Counted from the first letter of the stretch, positions 42,646 through 52,204 are shown. The stretch is DNA of 64,000 nucleotides from Firmicutes bacterium CAG:460 (GCA_000437355.1 FR899775.1:10294-74293); one strand, 5' to 3'. Notes: generated by a model not told the origin, from the letters alone. Made by a program: numbers and translations.

Positions 42646-44022
42646 TTAAAATTCGCATGAACCTGGTGTTCTTGGATATGGAATAACATCGCGAATATTT
42701 TCAATACCTGTTAGATACATAATTAGTCTTTCAAATCCCATACCAAATCCAGAATGGATACATCCACCATATCTTCTTAAATTTACATACCATTCAATAC
42801 TTTCTTCTTCTACACCTAGTTCTTTCATTCTAGCTAGTAAAACATCTAATTTTTCTTCTCTTTGAGAACCACCGATAAGTTCACCAGCTCCAGGAACTTC
42901 TAAGTCTACACCAGCAACAGTTTTACCATCTTCATTTAATTTCATGTAGTATGCTTTAATTCCAGCTGGCCAATTTTTAACAAATACCGGAACATTAAAA
43001 TGATTTGTTAACCATCTTTCGTGTTCTTTAGCTATATCTTCTTCATAACTTGGTTCAAATTCCCATTTTTCACCGCTATTTTTAAGTAAATCAATTACAT
43101 CTTTGTGGTCAATTCTAACAAAAGTACTATTTACTACTTTTTCTAATTTTTCTTTTAATCCTTTTTCTACAAATTTATCAAAGAATTCTATTTCATCTGG
43201 ACATGTATCTAAAACATATTTAACAATGTATTTTAAGAAATCTTCTTCAATATCCATTAAATCATTTATATCTGCAAAAGCAATTTCAGGTTCAATCATC
43301 CAAAATTCATTTGCATGTGTTTTAGTGTTTGAGTTTTCGCATCTAAATGTTGGTCCAAAAGTATAAATTTTACTAAATGATAAAGCAAATGTTTCCCCAT
43401 GTAATTGTCCTGAACCTGTAATAAATGTCTTTTTATTAAATAAATCTTTACTAAAATCAACTTTACCATCTTTTTTAGGTAGATTATCAAAATCAAATGT
43501 TGTTACTTTAAACATTTGGTCAGAACCTTCACAATCGGCAGTTGTTAAAAGTGGTGTATGTACATAAATATAGTTTCTATCTTGAAAATATTTATGTATT
43601 GCATAAGCAGCTACACTTCTTACTCTAAATACTGCTTGAAATGTATTAGCTCTTGGTCTAAGATAAGCTATACTTCTTAAAAATTCCATACTATGTTTTT
43701 TAGGTTGCAAAGGATAATCTTCTGGACAATCACCTAAAAGTTCAATAGATTTTGCTTTTAATTCATAATCTTGTCCACTACCTTCAGATTTAACAAAATC
43801 CCCAACTACTTTAATACTTGAACCATTATGTAATTTAGTTAATTCACTAAAATCTTTAAGTTCATTTGTATAAACTACTTGTAGATGTTTAAAACTTGTA
43901 CCATCCGAAAAATCTATAAACCCAAACTCTTTTTGAGGTCTATGATTTCTAATCCAACCACTGACTTCTATTTCTTTATCTAAATATTTTTCACTATCTT
44001 TTTGTAATTCTTTAATTGTCAT
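42646..44022 (-). CDS. asnS: Asparagine--tRNA ligase
   Basis: AsnRS is a class IIb synthetase. The 458-residue protein has the N-terminal OB-fold anticodon domain (IEVSGWIRNHRPQKEFGFIDFSDG), motif 2 (FGPTFRCENSNTKTHANEFWMIEPE) and motif 3 (GFGMGFERLIMYLTGIENIRDVIPYPRTPGSCEF). The GSDQMFKVTT segment distinguishes it from AspRS. The start overlaps the stop of the preceding gene by 4 bp behind GAGGGAAG. Confidence 0.96.
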   Translation of the reverse strand: MTIKELQKDSEKYLDKEIEVSGWIRNHRPQKEFGFIDFSDGTSFKHLQVVYTNELKDFSELTKLHNGSSIKVVGDFVKSEGSGQDYELKAKSIELLGDCPEDYPLQPKKHSMEFLRSIAYLRPRANTFQAVFRVRSVAAYAIHKYFQDRNYIYVHTPLLTTADCEGSDQMFKVTTFDFDNLPKKDGKVDFSKDLFNKKTFITGSGQLHGETFALSFSKIYTFGPTFRCENSNTKTHANEFWMIEPEIAFADINDLMDIEEDFLKYIVKYVLDTCPDEIEFFDKFVEKGLKEKLEKVVNSTFVRIDHKDVIDLLKNSGEKWEFEPSYEEDIAKEHERWLTNHFNVPVFVKNWPAGIKAYYMKLNEDGKTVAGVDLEVPGAGELIGGSQREEKLDVLLARMKELGVEEESIEWYVNLRRYGGCIHSGFGMGFERLIMYLTGIENIRDVIPYPRTPGSCEF

Positions 44023-45044
44023 TTTACTTCCCTCTTTCTTTTTAAATTACTACTTAATATTTCAATAAAATCTTCTTTTTTATAACTATCTTTAAACTGC
44101 ATTTTTAAATTAATTCCTGCTAGTTTATATTGATTAATTAAATCTTCAAAATCATTATTTTCTCCCATTAAGGAGATATTAATACTTCTACTTATATTAA
44201 TTCCTAATGTATACATAGCCATTAATGCTTCTAAAAAATCATTCATATTACTTAAAATATAATTTTTTACTTTATTAAATTCGTTAGTATTTTCTTTAAA
44301 ATCACTAACACTTTTCCACCAATTTAACAAAATATTTTCATTTTTTCCAATACCAAAATTTAACCATTCTTCTATATATGCACGTTCTTCAAAGCCATAA
44401 AATTCATTTTCTATATCAGCATGAGTATTACTTAATTCTTCTTCTAAAGATAATATAAATACATTCTTCATTGCATGATATTCACTATTTAATTCTATTT
44501 TAACATTTCTAACTATAGTCATTAACTTATCTAAATCTGCATCAACACTACCTCTTTTAAAAGAACTTCTAATACCAGCAATAATGTTTATATTTAAAAA
44601 TTCCATGATAAATAAAGCATCCATTACATCTTCACATCTATTTTTTATTAAACTTAAAAACATTTCATATTCTAAAGTATCTTTCTTAAATAAATTCATT
44701 TTATTAACAAATTTAATTAATAAATTTTCTAAATAACTATTATCTATTGCAACATTATCTTTATATTTATTAGCATTATCTCCTAAAAATAAATATCTCA
44801 TTAACTCTAAATCTTCATCTGATGAAAAATAATTAGACATATACTTATTTAGTTTTCCCTTTTTACTTGCATTTATAATATTTGTACTATCTTTTCCTAA
44901 GCAATAAAGAAATGATACAACATCCAAGGCTCTTTTACTATTTTTTAAAACATATTTAATAATACTTTTTCTTACTTCATTGTTATATGTTACTTCGTTA
45001 TTGTAAAGTATCCAATTTATAACTATTTTATTTATATAATCCAT
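44019..45044 (-). CDS. Hypothetical protein upstream of asnS
   Basis: This is a predicted soluble, all-helical protein of 341 residues with many Asn, Lys, Leu and Ile. No motif is recognised. Two weakly similar segments (VVSFLYCLGKDSTNIINASKKGKLNKYM near 48-75 and ALMAMYTLGINISRSINISL near 280-300) share the pattern ALxxxYxLGxxxxxxIN, suggesting internal repeats of a helical unit. The start at 45044 follows GAGAGG. It is coupled to asnS by a 4-bp overlap and follows the HisRS-like gene by 10 bp. Confidence 0.55.
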   Translation of the reverse strand: MDYINKIVINWILYNNEVTYNNEVRKSIIKYVLKNSKRALDVVSFLYCLGKDSTNIINASKKGKLNKYMSNYFSSDEDLELMRYLFLGDNANKYKDNVAIDNSYLENLLIKFVNKMNLFKKDTLEYEMFLSLIKNRCEDVMDALFIMEFLNINIIAGIRSSFKRGSVDADLDKLMTIVRNVKIELNSEYHAMKNVFILSLEEELSNTHADIENEFYGFEERAYIEEWLNFGIGKNENILLNWWKSVSDFKENTNEFNKVKNYILSNMNDFLEALMAMYTLGINISRSINISLMGENNDFEDLINQYKLAGINLKMQFKDSYKKEDFIEILSSNLKRKREVK

Positions 45045-45054
45045 ATTAACCTCT

Positions 45055-45759
45055 CTATACATTACCTAATATATATTCTAAAACATCTGCTTCATCTATT
45101 TTTATTACTTCTTCAGTATAATTATCTTTTATACTAATAATTCCTTTATTTAAGTCTTCTTCATCTAATAAAATATTAAACTTACTATTTACTTTTTCAT
45201 TTATAACACAATTTATATTATTAATTCTTAAATCTTGAGCTATTTTTAAAGCATGATAGCTTTCTTCTTCACTAACACCAATAACACTAACATCAATATT
45301 TACATCTAAGGCATTATCTCTGATAATATTCATTACAGCATTAATTAAAATTTCTATATTTATTTTAACAGTTATTTCATTACTATTTTTACTACCAACA
45401 CCTAAAATAGCATCTTCATACATATATGACCAACTTAAGATATCACTATCATCATTAATGTAATATATTTCTAGCATATCAAGAATATCATTCATTTCAT
45501 TATCTTTATTTATAAGTATTTCTACATTTTCTAAACCCATTCTTTTAAATAGGTTATATCCAAGACTTATTACTTCAGCATCACTTATTTTATCAAGAGA
45601 ATTTTTTACATGTATTTCTATATTTTTTAAATCATTAGTATAATATTTATTAGCATTAGTTTCTCCAATAACAAACTCATAATTGTAATTATCCATATGT
45701 TGATTTAATATTTCTATTAAATAATTATATAATCTTGCTTTCTTACCACTTAATATCAT
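45055..45759 (-). CDS. Truncated, non-catalytic histidyl-tRNA synthetase-like protein
   Basis: The 234-residue protein looks like a reduced HisRS. Its middle, ISDAEVISLGYNLFKRMG then LENVEILIN, matches the HisRS segment DAEVIxLxxxxxxxLGxxxxxxxIN, and EIYYINDDSDILSWSYMYEDAI recalls the IxYxxxxxLVRGLDYYxxTVFE block with its histidine-binding residues lost. The C-terminal 85 residues (VSVIGVSEEESYHALKIAQ, then LRINNINCVI) fit the anticodon-binding domain. Class II motifs 1-3 are absent, so it should not charge tRNA. It is not HisZ, which lacks the anticodon domain. Role unknown. Confidence 0.6.
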   Translation of the reverse strand: MILSGKKARLYNYLIEILNQHMDNYNYEFVIGETNANKYYTNDLKNIEIHVKNSLDKISDAEVISLGYNLFKRMGLENVEILINKDNEMNDILDMLEIYYINDDSDILSWSYMYEDAILGVGSKNSNEITVKINIEILINAVMNIIRDNALDVNIDVSVIGVSEEESYHALKIAQDLRINNINCVINEKVNSKFNILLDEEDLNKGIISIKDNYTEEVIKIDEADVLEYILGNV

Positions 45760-45800
45760 AAATATCAGTCCTTTCAATTACTCTTTATTTTACCATATTT

Positions 45801-45825
45801 AAAAAGGAAATAGAATACTATTTCC
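45801..45825 (-). terminator. Hairpin upstream of the HisRS-like gene
   Basis: On the minus strand GGAAATAG, a four-base loop, CTATTTCC and TTTTT, about 40 bases before the ATG. It could end a short upstream RNA or act as an attenuator. Confidence 0.55.
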
Positions 45826-45928
45826 CAAAATTTTACAAAAATAATGATTAAATTATTGAAATTTTAATATTTAAATAGTTTTCATAAACCAAGAGCATCA
45901 AAATAAAATAACATATCTTTTTATATTA

Positions 45929-45951
45929 AAAAGAAAGTATTTCTACTTTCC
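45929..45951 (-). terminator. Terminator of the aspS unit
   Basis: On the minus strand GAAAGTA, four bases, TACTTTC and TTTTT, overlapping the last codons of the gene ending at 45943. Confidence 0.7.
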
Positions 45952-46665
45952 TTCATTAGTCTTAAGCCAAAGCATAAAATCATCTAATAAATCATACTCT
46001 GTATCTTTATAATTATCATATACATATTTTAAAATATCTATAACATTAGCATCTTTATTATCTAGTGTTACAACTCTAATATCTTTCGTAGCAACATATC
46101 TTCCTCTGAAAGTAGACATATTCCATGAATCCATCATTTTGCTATCAAAATTACTATATTCACCATATATTTCTTTCATAATTAAATAATCTGTTGAATC
46201 TTCATCATGATTAAATTTTGTTTTTATTTCATCATATTCTAATCTATTATAATCACAACCATTTGATACATTTAATACCATATAACAATATTCTAGCATA
46301 TCATGGTAATATTTTGTAAAAACAATATTTTTTCTATAATCATCTTTTTTATATTCTTTAGTTATAAAAGTTCTATTCCATTCATAAATTTTAGTTTTCT
46401 TTAAATTATCATCATATTTATTTTCAATAGCTTTCTTACCAAAGATTTCATTCATTCTCCATTTTAAATAGACATCATGGAACTTTAATATACCACTTAC
46501 ACCGGTAGAAAAATATATTCTTCTTGTTTCTTTAAGTAAAGCACTACAATCTGCTTGCTTACTTGTTAAATTGTCTTTTTCAATTCTTCCTAAATTACTT
46601 ATTTGATTAAAATGGAAATATGCTCTTGATAATTCTAAATCTTGTAAATCAACCCTTCTTAACAT
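45943..46665 (-). CDS. Hypothetical protein behind aspS
   Basis: The 240-residue soluble protein is rich in Tyr, Asp, Lys and Asn. No signal peptide, membrane helix or known motif is seen. Conspicuous stretches are FHFNQISNLGRIEKDN (about residues 17-32), TRRIYFSTGVSGILKFHDVYLKW and the C-terminal DILKYVYDNYKDTEYDLLDDFMLWL. It starts 11 bases after aspS behind AGAGGG, so it is probably expressed under the aspS T-box. Confidence 0.55.
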   Translation of the reverse strand: MLRRVDLQDLELSRAYFHFNQISNLGRIEKDNLTSKQADCSALLKETRRIYFSTGVSGILKFHDVYLKWRMNEIFGKKAIENKYDDNLKKTKIYEWNRTFITKEYKKDDYRKNIVFTKYYHDMLEYCYMVLNVSNGCDYNRLEYDEIKTKFNHDEDSTDYLIMKEIYGEYSNFDSKMMDSWNMSTFRGRYVATKDIRVVTLDNKDANVIDILKYVYDNYKDTEYDLLDDFMLWLKTNEGK

Positions 46666-46676
46666 ATTTTTCCCTC

Positions 46677-48416
46677 TTATATATCTAGTTTAATATGAGC
46701 TTCTTTTAATTGTTCTGGGAAAGCTTCACTAGGACAACCCATCATAGCATCAGCTCCGTTTGCACCGATTGGGAATGGTACTATTTCTCTGATATTTTCT
46801 TCATCTTTTAATAACATAATAATTCTATCAATACCAGGAGCCATACCAGCATGTGGAGGTGCTCCATATTTAAATGCTTCATATAAACTTGGGAATTTAC
46901 TTCTTACAATATCTTCACCATAACCAACAAGTTCAAAGGCTTTTTTAAGTATTTCTGGAGAATGATTACGAACTCCACCAGAAGCCATTTCATAACCATT
47001 ACAAACAAAGTCATATTGGAACGCTTCAATTTCAAATGGATTTTTATTATTTAGGGCATCTAACCCACCTTTTGGCATACTAAATGGATTGTGTGAAAAT
47101 TCAATTGCTCCAGTTTCTTCGTTTTCTTCATAGAATGGAAAATCATTTATAATACAAAATTCATATCTATTTTTATCAATTAGGTCTAGCTCTTGACCTA
47201 ATTTAGTACGCAGATTACCCATTATTCTTGCACATCTGTTTTTATCTGCAACAATAAATAAGGCATCATTTTCATGTAAATTCATTTTTTCAATTAATTC
47301 ATTCTTTACTTCATCACTCATAAACTTAGTTAAAGATGATTTTAATTCCATACCTTCCTTTACTTGAATATAACCTAAATTACCATGAATTCCTTTTACA
47401 TACTCTTCCATAGATTTATACCATGAATTAGATTTTTCAATATTTTCTACTTTAATACATCTAACAACAGTATCTTTAAATGGTGCAAAATCACTTTTAC
47501 CCATTATATCAGATATATCTTCAATTATTAATGGATTTCTTAAGTCTGGTTTATCACTACCATATTTTAATATTGCATCTTTAAATTTAATTCTTCTAAA
47601 AGGTGCTGGACTTACATATTTGTCACTAAATGTACTAAATACATCATAAAATACTTTTTCACCAACTTTATAAACATCTTCATCAGTTGCAAAACTCATT
47701 TCAAAGTCAAGTTGATAAAATTCACCATACAATCTATCACTTCTTGGGTCTTCATCTCTAAAACATGGTGCTATTTGGAAATATTTATTAAATCCAGATA
47801 CCATTAATAATTGTTTAAAGATTTGTGGTGATTGAGGAAGGGCATAAAACTTACCTGCAAATTTTCTTGATGGAATTATAAAGTCTCTAGCTCCTTCTGG
47901 ACTTGTTGCTGTAATAATTGGTGTTTGCACTTCTAAAAAGTCCATTTCTTTCATTGTTTTTCTTAAGAAATCCATAATCTTACTTCTAAATATAATATTA
48001 TCATGAACTTCTTTATTTCTTAAATCTAGATAACGATATTTAAGTCTTGTATCTTCATTAGATTCTTTAGATTTATTAATTTCAAGTGGTAAAACATTTA
48101 TACAATCCCCAAGAACTTCAAGCGTCTCAAGTCTAACTTCAATTTCTCCAGTTTTCATGTTTTTGTTAACCATATCTGGCGTTCTAGCCTCAACTACCCC
48201 AGTAATTGTAACTGTTGCTTCACGATGTAAATTTTTATATTTTTCTACATCTTCAGATATTAATTGCACAATACCTGTTTCATCTCTTAGCGTAATAAAT
48301 ACTAAATTACCAAGATTTCTAATACTATTAACCCATCCTGCTAACCTAATATTTTTACCAATATATGAAGAATTTACTTCTCCACAATAAATATCTCTGT
48401 ACATATTTTCTTTCAT
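46677..48416 (-). CDS. aspS: Aspartate--tRNA ligase
   Basis: This is a bacterial-type AspRS of 579 residues with the N-terminal OB fold (IRLAGWVNSIRNLGNLVFITLRDETG), motif 2 (FQIAPCFRDEDPRSDRLYGEFYQLDFEMSF), the GAD insertion domain (about residues 300-400) and motif 3 (PPHAGMAPGIDRIIMLL). The N-terminal MKENMYRDIY precedes the usual CGEV; the same ten residues also begin the neighbouring gene at 49385. GGAGG lies upstream. The T-box leader suggests induction by uncharged tRNA(Asp). Confidence 0.96.
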   Translation of the reverse strand: MKENMYRDIYCGEVNSSYIGKNIRLAGWVNSIRNLGNLVFITLRDETGIVQLISEDVEKYKNLHREATVTITGVVEARTPDMVNKNMKTGEIEVRLETLEVLGDCINVLPLEINKSKESNEDTRLKYRYLDLRNKEVHDNIIFRSKIMDFLRKTMKEMDFLEVQTPIITATSPEGARDFIIPSRKFAGKFYALPQSPQIFKQLLMVSGFNKYFQIAPCFRDEDPRSDRLYGEFYQLDFEMSFATDEDVYKVGEKVFYDVFSTFSDKYVSPAPFRRIKFKDAILKYGSDKPDLRNPLIIEDISDIMGKSDFAPFKDTVVRCIKVENIEKSNSWYKSMEEYVKGIHGNLGYIQVKEGMELKSSLTKFMSDEVKNELIEKMNLHENDALFIVADKNRCARIMGNLRTKLGQELDLIDKNRYEFCIINDFPFYEENEETGAIEFSHNPFSMPKGGLDALNNKNPFEIEAFQYDFVCNGYEMASGGVRNHSPEILKKAFELVGYGEDIVRSKFPSLYEAFKYGAPPHAGMAPGIDRIIMLLKDEENIREIVPFPIGANGADAMMGCPSEAFPEQLKEAHIKLDI

Positions 48417-48419
48417 ATT

Positions 48420-48665
48420 TTTTACTCCTCCATAAATATAAAAAATTCTATAAATTAATTTAGCTTAAGGACGAGTATAACCCGCGGTGCCACCTTAATT
48501 CATAGAATTCTATGCATCTTAATTTGCTATATCGGGCTTACCCGTTTACTTTCAAGGTACTATCTTCAATAACTTAAGTTACTAGTTTTCACCATCCACT
48601 AGTTCTCTATAAACTATCAGTTACCTACTGGTTTACCAAATAAATCATAATTAAAATATACTACT
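48420..48665 (-). promoter_or_regulatory. T-box leader of aspS
   Basis: On the minus strand the hallmark AAGGTGGCACCGCGG (48482-48496) is followed by a stable helix, CCTTAA…, and a terminator stem ending in ATAGAATTTTTT. Upstream, stem I includes AGAGAACTAGTGG, the GGTG loop and a candidate specifier loop reading GAA-GAT-AG (GAT at 48562-48564), an aspartate codon. It therefore should sense tRNA(Asp) and control aspS and probably the gene behind it. Confidence 0.9.
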
Positions 48666-48689
48666 TTTTTAATCATTTGTCTAGATATT

Positions 48690-49385
48690 TTATTTATTTT
48701 TCTCACGTTTTAACTTTATATCTTCTTCTCTTTCAAAGAAACTATTATAGATTTTATCATAAAGCATTTGTTCATCTTTATATTTTCTAGCAGCAAAATC
48801 ACAAATATAAGGGATTTCAATCGAAATATCACTATATTTTGCAACAATTACATTTGCATCCTTTAAAATCGAAACAATAATTATATTTTCATAAAAATAC
48901 AACAATGTTGCATCACTTGATGTTTCTTTTACGGAACAACGCTTTCCATAAAAATATGCTTGTTTTAAATATTCTGTAAACTTACGATATTTTTCATAAA
49001 ATTTATAACTAGACATATAGAATGTCTCTGTTGGTTCCGTACCATTGTTGCTTTTCTTTAAATAAGATACAAAATTACCAACTATGCCATTTTTTAAAAC
49101 AATTTCAGGAACCTCATCTTCAGAAACTTTAGCTGATATATATAATTCATATTTATAATCTTCATGTATTTCGTCTTTACCTATAAATGTTAAACTTCCA
49201 AGAGTCCCTAAAACCTTTTCATCTTCAGTACCCAATTGAACAGCTTTTAATATAACCATAGCTTTATTAAATGTTTGCAAGGCATTATTAATTTCTTCTA
49301 AATCGGTTGATTGCAATTCCATCAATCTATTTTTTAGTTTATCTACCAACATTTTATAAATGTCTCTGTACATATTTTCCTTCAT
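48690..49385 (-). CDS. Truncated paralogue of the J-domain protein with an aspS-like start
   Basis: From about residue 15 this 231-residue protein is a clear paralogue of the C-terminal 215 residues of the next gene upstream. Shared blocks include LKAVQxGTEDEKVLGxLG, YELYI, EIVLKxGxVGNFVSxLKK, ALYDRIYNSFF-like (MLYDKIYNSFFEREEDI) and the tail LKREKNK. It lacks the J domain. Its first ten residues, MKENMYRDIY, are identical to those of AspRS and are encoded by nearly the same DNA. Function unknown; the mosaic origin suggests gene duplication with capture of the aspS start. Confidence 0.65.
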   Translation of the reverse strand: MKENMYRDIYKMLVDKLKNRLMELQSTDLEEINNALQTFNKAMVILKAVQLGTEDEKVLGTLGSLTFIGKDEIHEDYKYELYISAKVSEDEVPEIVLKNGIVGNFVSYLKKSNNGTEPTETFYMSSYKFYEKYRKFTEYLKQAYFYGKRCSVKETSSDATLLYFYENIIIVSILKDANVIVAKYSDISIEIPYICDFAARKYKDEQMLYDKIYNSFFEREEDIKLKREKNK

Positions 49386-49421
49386 TTTCTCTCTTCTTTC
49401 TTTGTTTTTTGTCTAGATATT

Positions 49422-50867
49422 TTATTTATTCTTTTCTCTTTTTAATATATTATTTTCATTATTTTTAAACTTTATTTCTTTTTTGCTATTAAAGAAACTA
49501 TTATAAATTCTATCATATAACGCTTGCTTATCTTTATATGTTCTACTAGCAGTATCCGTTGCATGAGTATTTAATGAATGGAATTCATTAAAACTCACTA
49601 GTAATATTTTATCATTTTCTGTTAAAAGAATATAACAACCAGTATTTTCATAATAATATAATGCTGTAGTTATAAATTTTGTATTTAAATATTGAATATA
49701 ACCTTTATCACCTAAGAAATTCAAATCTTTTAAAACATCTTTAAAATTATTATATTTTTTATAAAACCCTTCTTTAGTCATAAAAACTTCTTCTGCCATG
49801 CCAGATGGGAACTTCTTTAAAAAAGATACAAAATTTCCTACTTCACCCTTTTTCAAAACAATCTCAGTTTCTTCATTATCAGAAAAATTGGCTGTAATAT
49901 ATAATTCATATTCACTTTCTTTAAGCTCATCATCATTTGTAAAAGCTAAATTACCAAGAATACCTAAAACTTTTTCATCTTCAGTACCAAATTGAACGGC
50001 TTTTAATTTAGTCATAGCTCTATTAAATACATTCATAGCGATATCAATATCTTCTGTATCTGTTGGTTTTAACTTCATCATTCTTTTGTTAAAGTTGTTC
50101 ATTATTGCTTTATAAGTATCCCACATTTTATTATTTAATTCTTCATCTTTTAAAATTCTTGTCTTTATTTCAGCTTGTAATTTATATATACCATCATCTA
50201 ATGTAATTTTTTTATCAATAATTTCTTTAATTATTATTTCTTTTACATCAAAAATCTCTTCTAATATTTTACTATTAACATTTTTATCTTTAAACATAGA
50301 TAATATAATTTGATTTAAGCTTTTATCAATTTTTTCATATTTTCTTCTAATTTCATTTACTTCTTTTACATAATCATCAAAAGAACAATCATCATTAATT
50401 GGTTCAAAGTTGCTTATCCAAAATTCAGGTACATTTTTTAATATTTCATTTCTATAACTTTCAAATAAATCTTTTATAGCACCATTAGTAATATAATATT
50501 TAAAATCTATTAGTTCTATTAGTTGTATTGTTTTTTCTAAAGTAAAAGTTTTAATGACATTATCAATTGCATTTGCATATTTAAATTCTAATGTATCAGG
50601 CAAATAAACTGTTTTACTAGTATAAAATTTTAATTTCTCCTTTAAGTCATTATACTTCTTCATGAGTTCATCATTAACAGTACTTTTACTTGACACTTTA
50701 TGACTTTTTAATACTTCATATGCAGAATTAATCTTCTTCATCATCTCTTCATCCCCATTTAAATCCGGATGATATTTTTTAGATAATTTCAAAAATCTTT
50801 TCTTTAATTCTTCTTTTGTAAAATTACCTGTAAATCCAAATAACTTTAATGCTTCATTATAATTCAC
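49422..50867 (-). CDS. J-domain protein of unknown function
   Basis: The 481-residue protein starts with a J domain (residues 1-57): LFGFTGNFTKEELKKRFLKLS, then KKYHPDLNGD with the HPD tripeptide and MKKINSAYEVLK. The domain should stimulate an Hsp70, probably the DnaK of this genome. No Gly/Phe region or zinc finger follows. Instead there are about 200 residues of charged helices and a C-terminal domain shared with the gene at 48690. The start is GTG at 50867 behind GGAGG. It lies in a run of four minus-strand genes of unknown function. A specialised co-chaperone is the best guess. Confidence 0.7.
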   Translation of the reverse strand: MNYNEALKLFGFTGNFTKEELKKRFLKLSKKYHPDLNGDEEMMKKINSAYEVLKSHKVSSKSTVNDELMKKYNDLKEKLKFYTSKTVYLPDTLEFKYANAIDNVIKTFTLEKTIQLIELIDFKYYITNGAIKDLFESYRNEILKNVPEFWISNFEPINDDCSFDDYVKEVNEIRRKYEKIDKSLNQIILSMFKDKNVNSKILEEIFDVKEIIIKEIIDKKITLDDGIYKLQAEIKTRILKDEELNNKMWDTYKAIMNNFNKRMMKLKPTDTEDIDIAMNVFNRAMTKLKAVQFGTEDEKVLGILGNLAFTNDDELKESEYELYITANFSDNEETEIVLKKGEVGNFVSFLKKFPSGMAEEVFMTKEGFYKKYNNFKDVLKDLNFLGDKGYIQYLNTKFITTALYYYENTGCYILLTENDKILLVSFNEFHSLNTHATDTASRTYKDKQALYDRIYNSFFNSKKEIKFKNNENNILKREKNK

Positions 50868-50881
50868 GATTTATCCTCCAT

Positions 50882-52192
50882 TTAAATTTTTTCTCTTTTT
50901 AAAACAACATTTTTATTACTTTTATTAATTGCTCTTTTAGCATCAAGATAATCTACAGCTTTATTAATTATACTTATTTCACTAGAGTTTAGTAAATCAT
51001 CATCTAAAGGCATTCCAATCATACTAGCAAATTTTAATAAATATTTTTTATCAATTTTTCCTGAAGTTAACAAATCATATAAACTAATATAATTTCTAAT
51101 GAATGTTGATCTATGAAATTCAAATGTTTCTTCTCCAAATGGTGTAAAACCTGTACAATAAAGTCTACTATTAGCATAACCAGTTTTAAGCAAGATAGTT
51201 TCACCATCGTATTTTTCTTTTATTTTAACAAAAACATTTTTCGTTTTAGATTGAACTATATCATATATTTCTTCGACATTTTCAAACTTAATACTTGTAA
51301 GAGTTCTTAAAATATCTCTACTTTCTTGACCTTTTAATACTCTTTTTAATATTTCCTTTATCATTTCAAGCATTTTATTGGCAACATCTATTTTACTTAA
51401 ATCATTTTTACCTGATGAATTTATTCTAGTATTATAATTTTCTTTAATTAAAGCTAAACTAGAAAAAACATCACTTTTTCTTGATTGAAATTTTTCTAAA
51501 GATAAATTCATACCAAAAACTAATGAATCTAAATACGCATAGCGACCTTCCCAAAGAGCTAGACTAATATTGTTTAGAAAAATTATTAATGAATCTGGGG
51601 CACAATCTCCGATTATATTTTCTAACTTTGAAACTGTTTCACAATATACTTGATGTTTATTCATCATAGTTGCTAAATTCTTTAACATTTTATTTATTTC
51701 ATTTACATTTTTATTAAAATCTATAGAACTATCAATTTCAATTAATTTACGTTTTATTTCATCAACAAAATTAATTATTACTAAATTATTTTCTTTTCCT
51801 TCAGTTAATTCTTGTATTCTTTTTTCTGTTTTAAATACTAAATGTCTATTTCTAACATAAACTTTTATTATTTCATGCACTTGGTTAACAAATGTATCAA
51901 AATTACAATCAAAATTTAAATCAATATATGCCGTTATTTTATGACTTGCAAATATTTCATTAGCATATTCTTTGAACTTTATTTTTAAATTATTTATTAA
52001 AATATTATATTCCTCATCTAATTTATTTTTATCTTCAAAAAAATCAAAACCATCAATTAATCTATTAATAGATGTTGCATATTTTTCTTCTAAGGAACCA
52101 TTTAAATATTTTCTATTACCCCTTATTTTCATTAAATTATTTACTAAACATTCATAATGTTTATATAATGTAAATCTTTCATTATCACTCAT
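50882..52192 (-). CDS. Large helical protein of unknown function
   Basis: The 436-residue predicted soluble protein is largely helical, with a stretch of coiled-coil character (about residues 95-180). The tail KNVVLKREKI resembles the ends of the two neighbouring proteins (NILKREKNK, IKLKREKNK). A region near residues 270-330 (VANKMLEMIKEILKRVLKGQESRDILRTLTSIKF) lines up loosely with the paralogous domain of those genes (FNRAMTKLKAVQFGTEDEKVLGILGNLAF), so it may be a distant member. AAGGAG supports the ATG at 52192. No known family. Confidence 0.55.
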   Translation of the reverse strand: MSDNERFTLYKHYECLVNNLMKIRGNRKYLNGSLEEKYATSINRLIDGFDFFEDKNKLDEEYNILINNLKIKFKEYANEIFASHKITAYIDLNFDCNFDTFVNQVHEIIKVYVRNRHLVFKTEKRIQELTEGKENNLVIINFVDEIKRKLIEIDSSIDFNKNVNEINKMLKNLATMMNKHQVYCETVSKLENIIGDCAPDSLIIFLNNISLALWEGRYAYLDSLVFGMNLSLEKFQSRKSDVFSSLALIKENYNTRINSSGKNDLSKIDVANKMLEMIKEILKRVLKGQESRDILRTLTSIKFENVEEIYDIVQSKTKNVFVKIKEKYDGETILLKTGYANSRLYCTGFTPFGEETFEFHRSTFIRNYISLYDLLTSGKIDKKYLLKFASMIGMPLDDDLLNSSEISIINKAVDYLDAKRAINKSNKNVVLKREKI

Positions 52193-52204
52193 AACCATTC
52201 TCCT

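Noticed and set aside
45055..45759. HisZ (ATP phosphoribosyltransferase regulatory subunit)
   Set aside because: HisZ keeps the catalytic-type domain and lacks the anticodon domain; this protein shows the reverse, and no other histidine biosynthesis gene is near.
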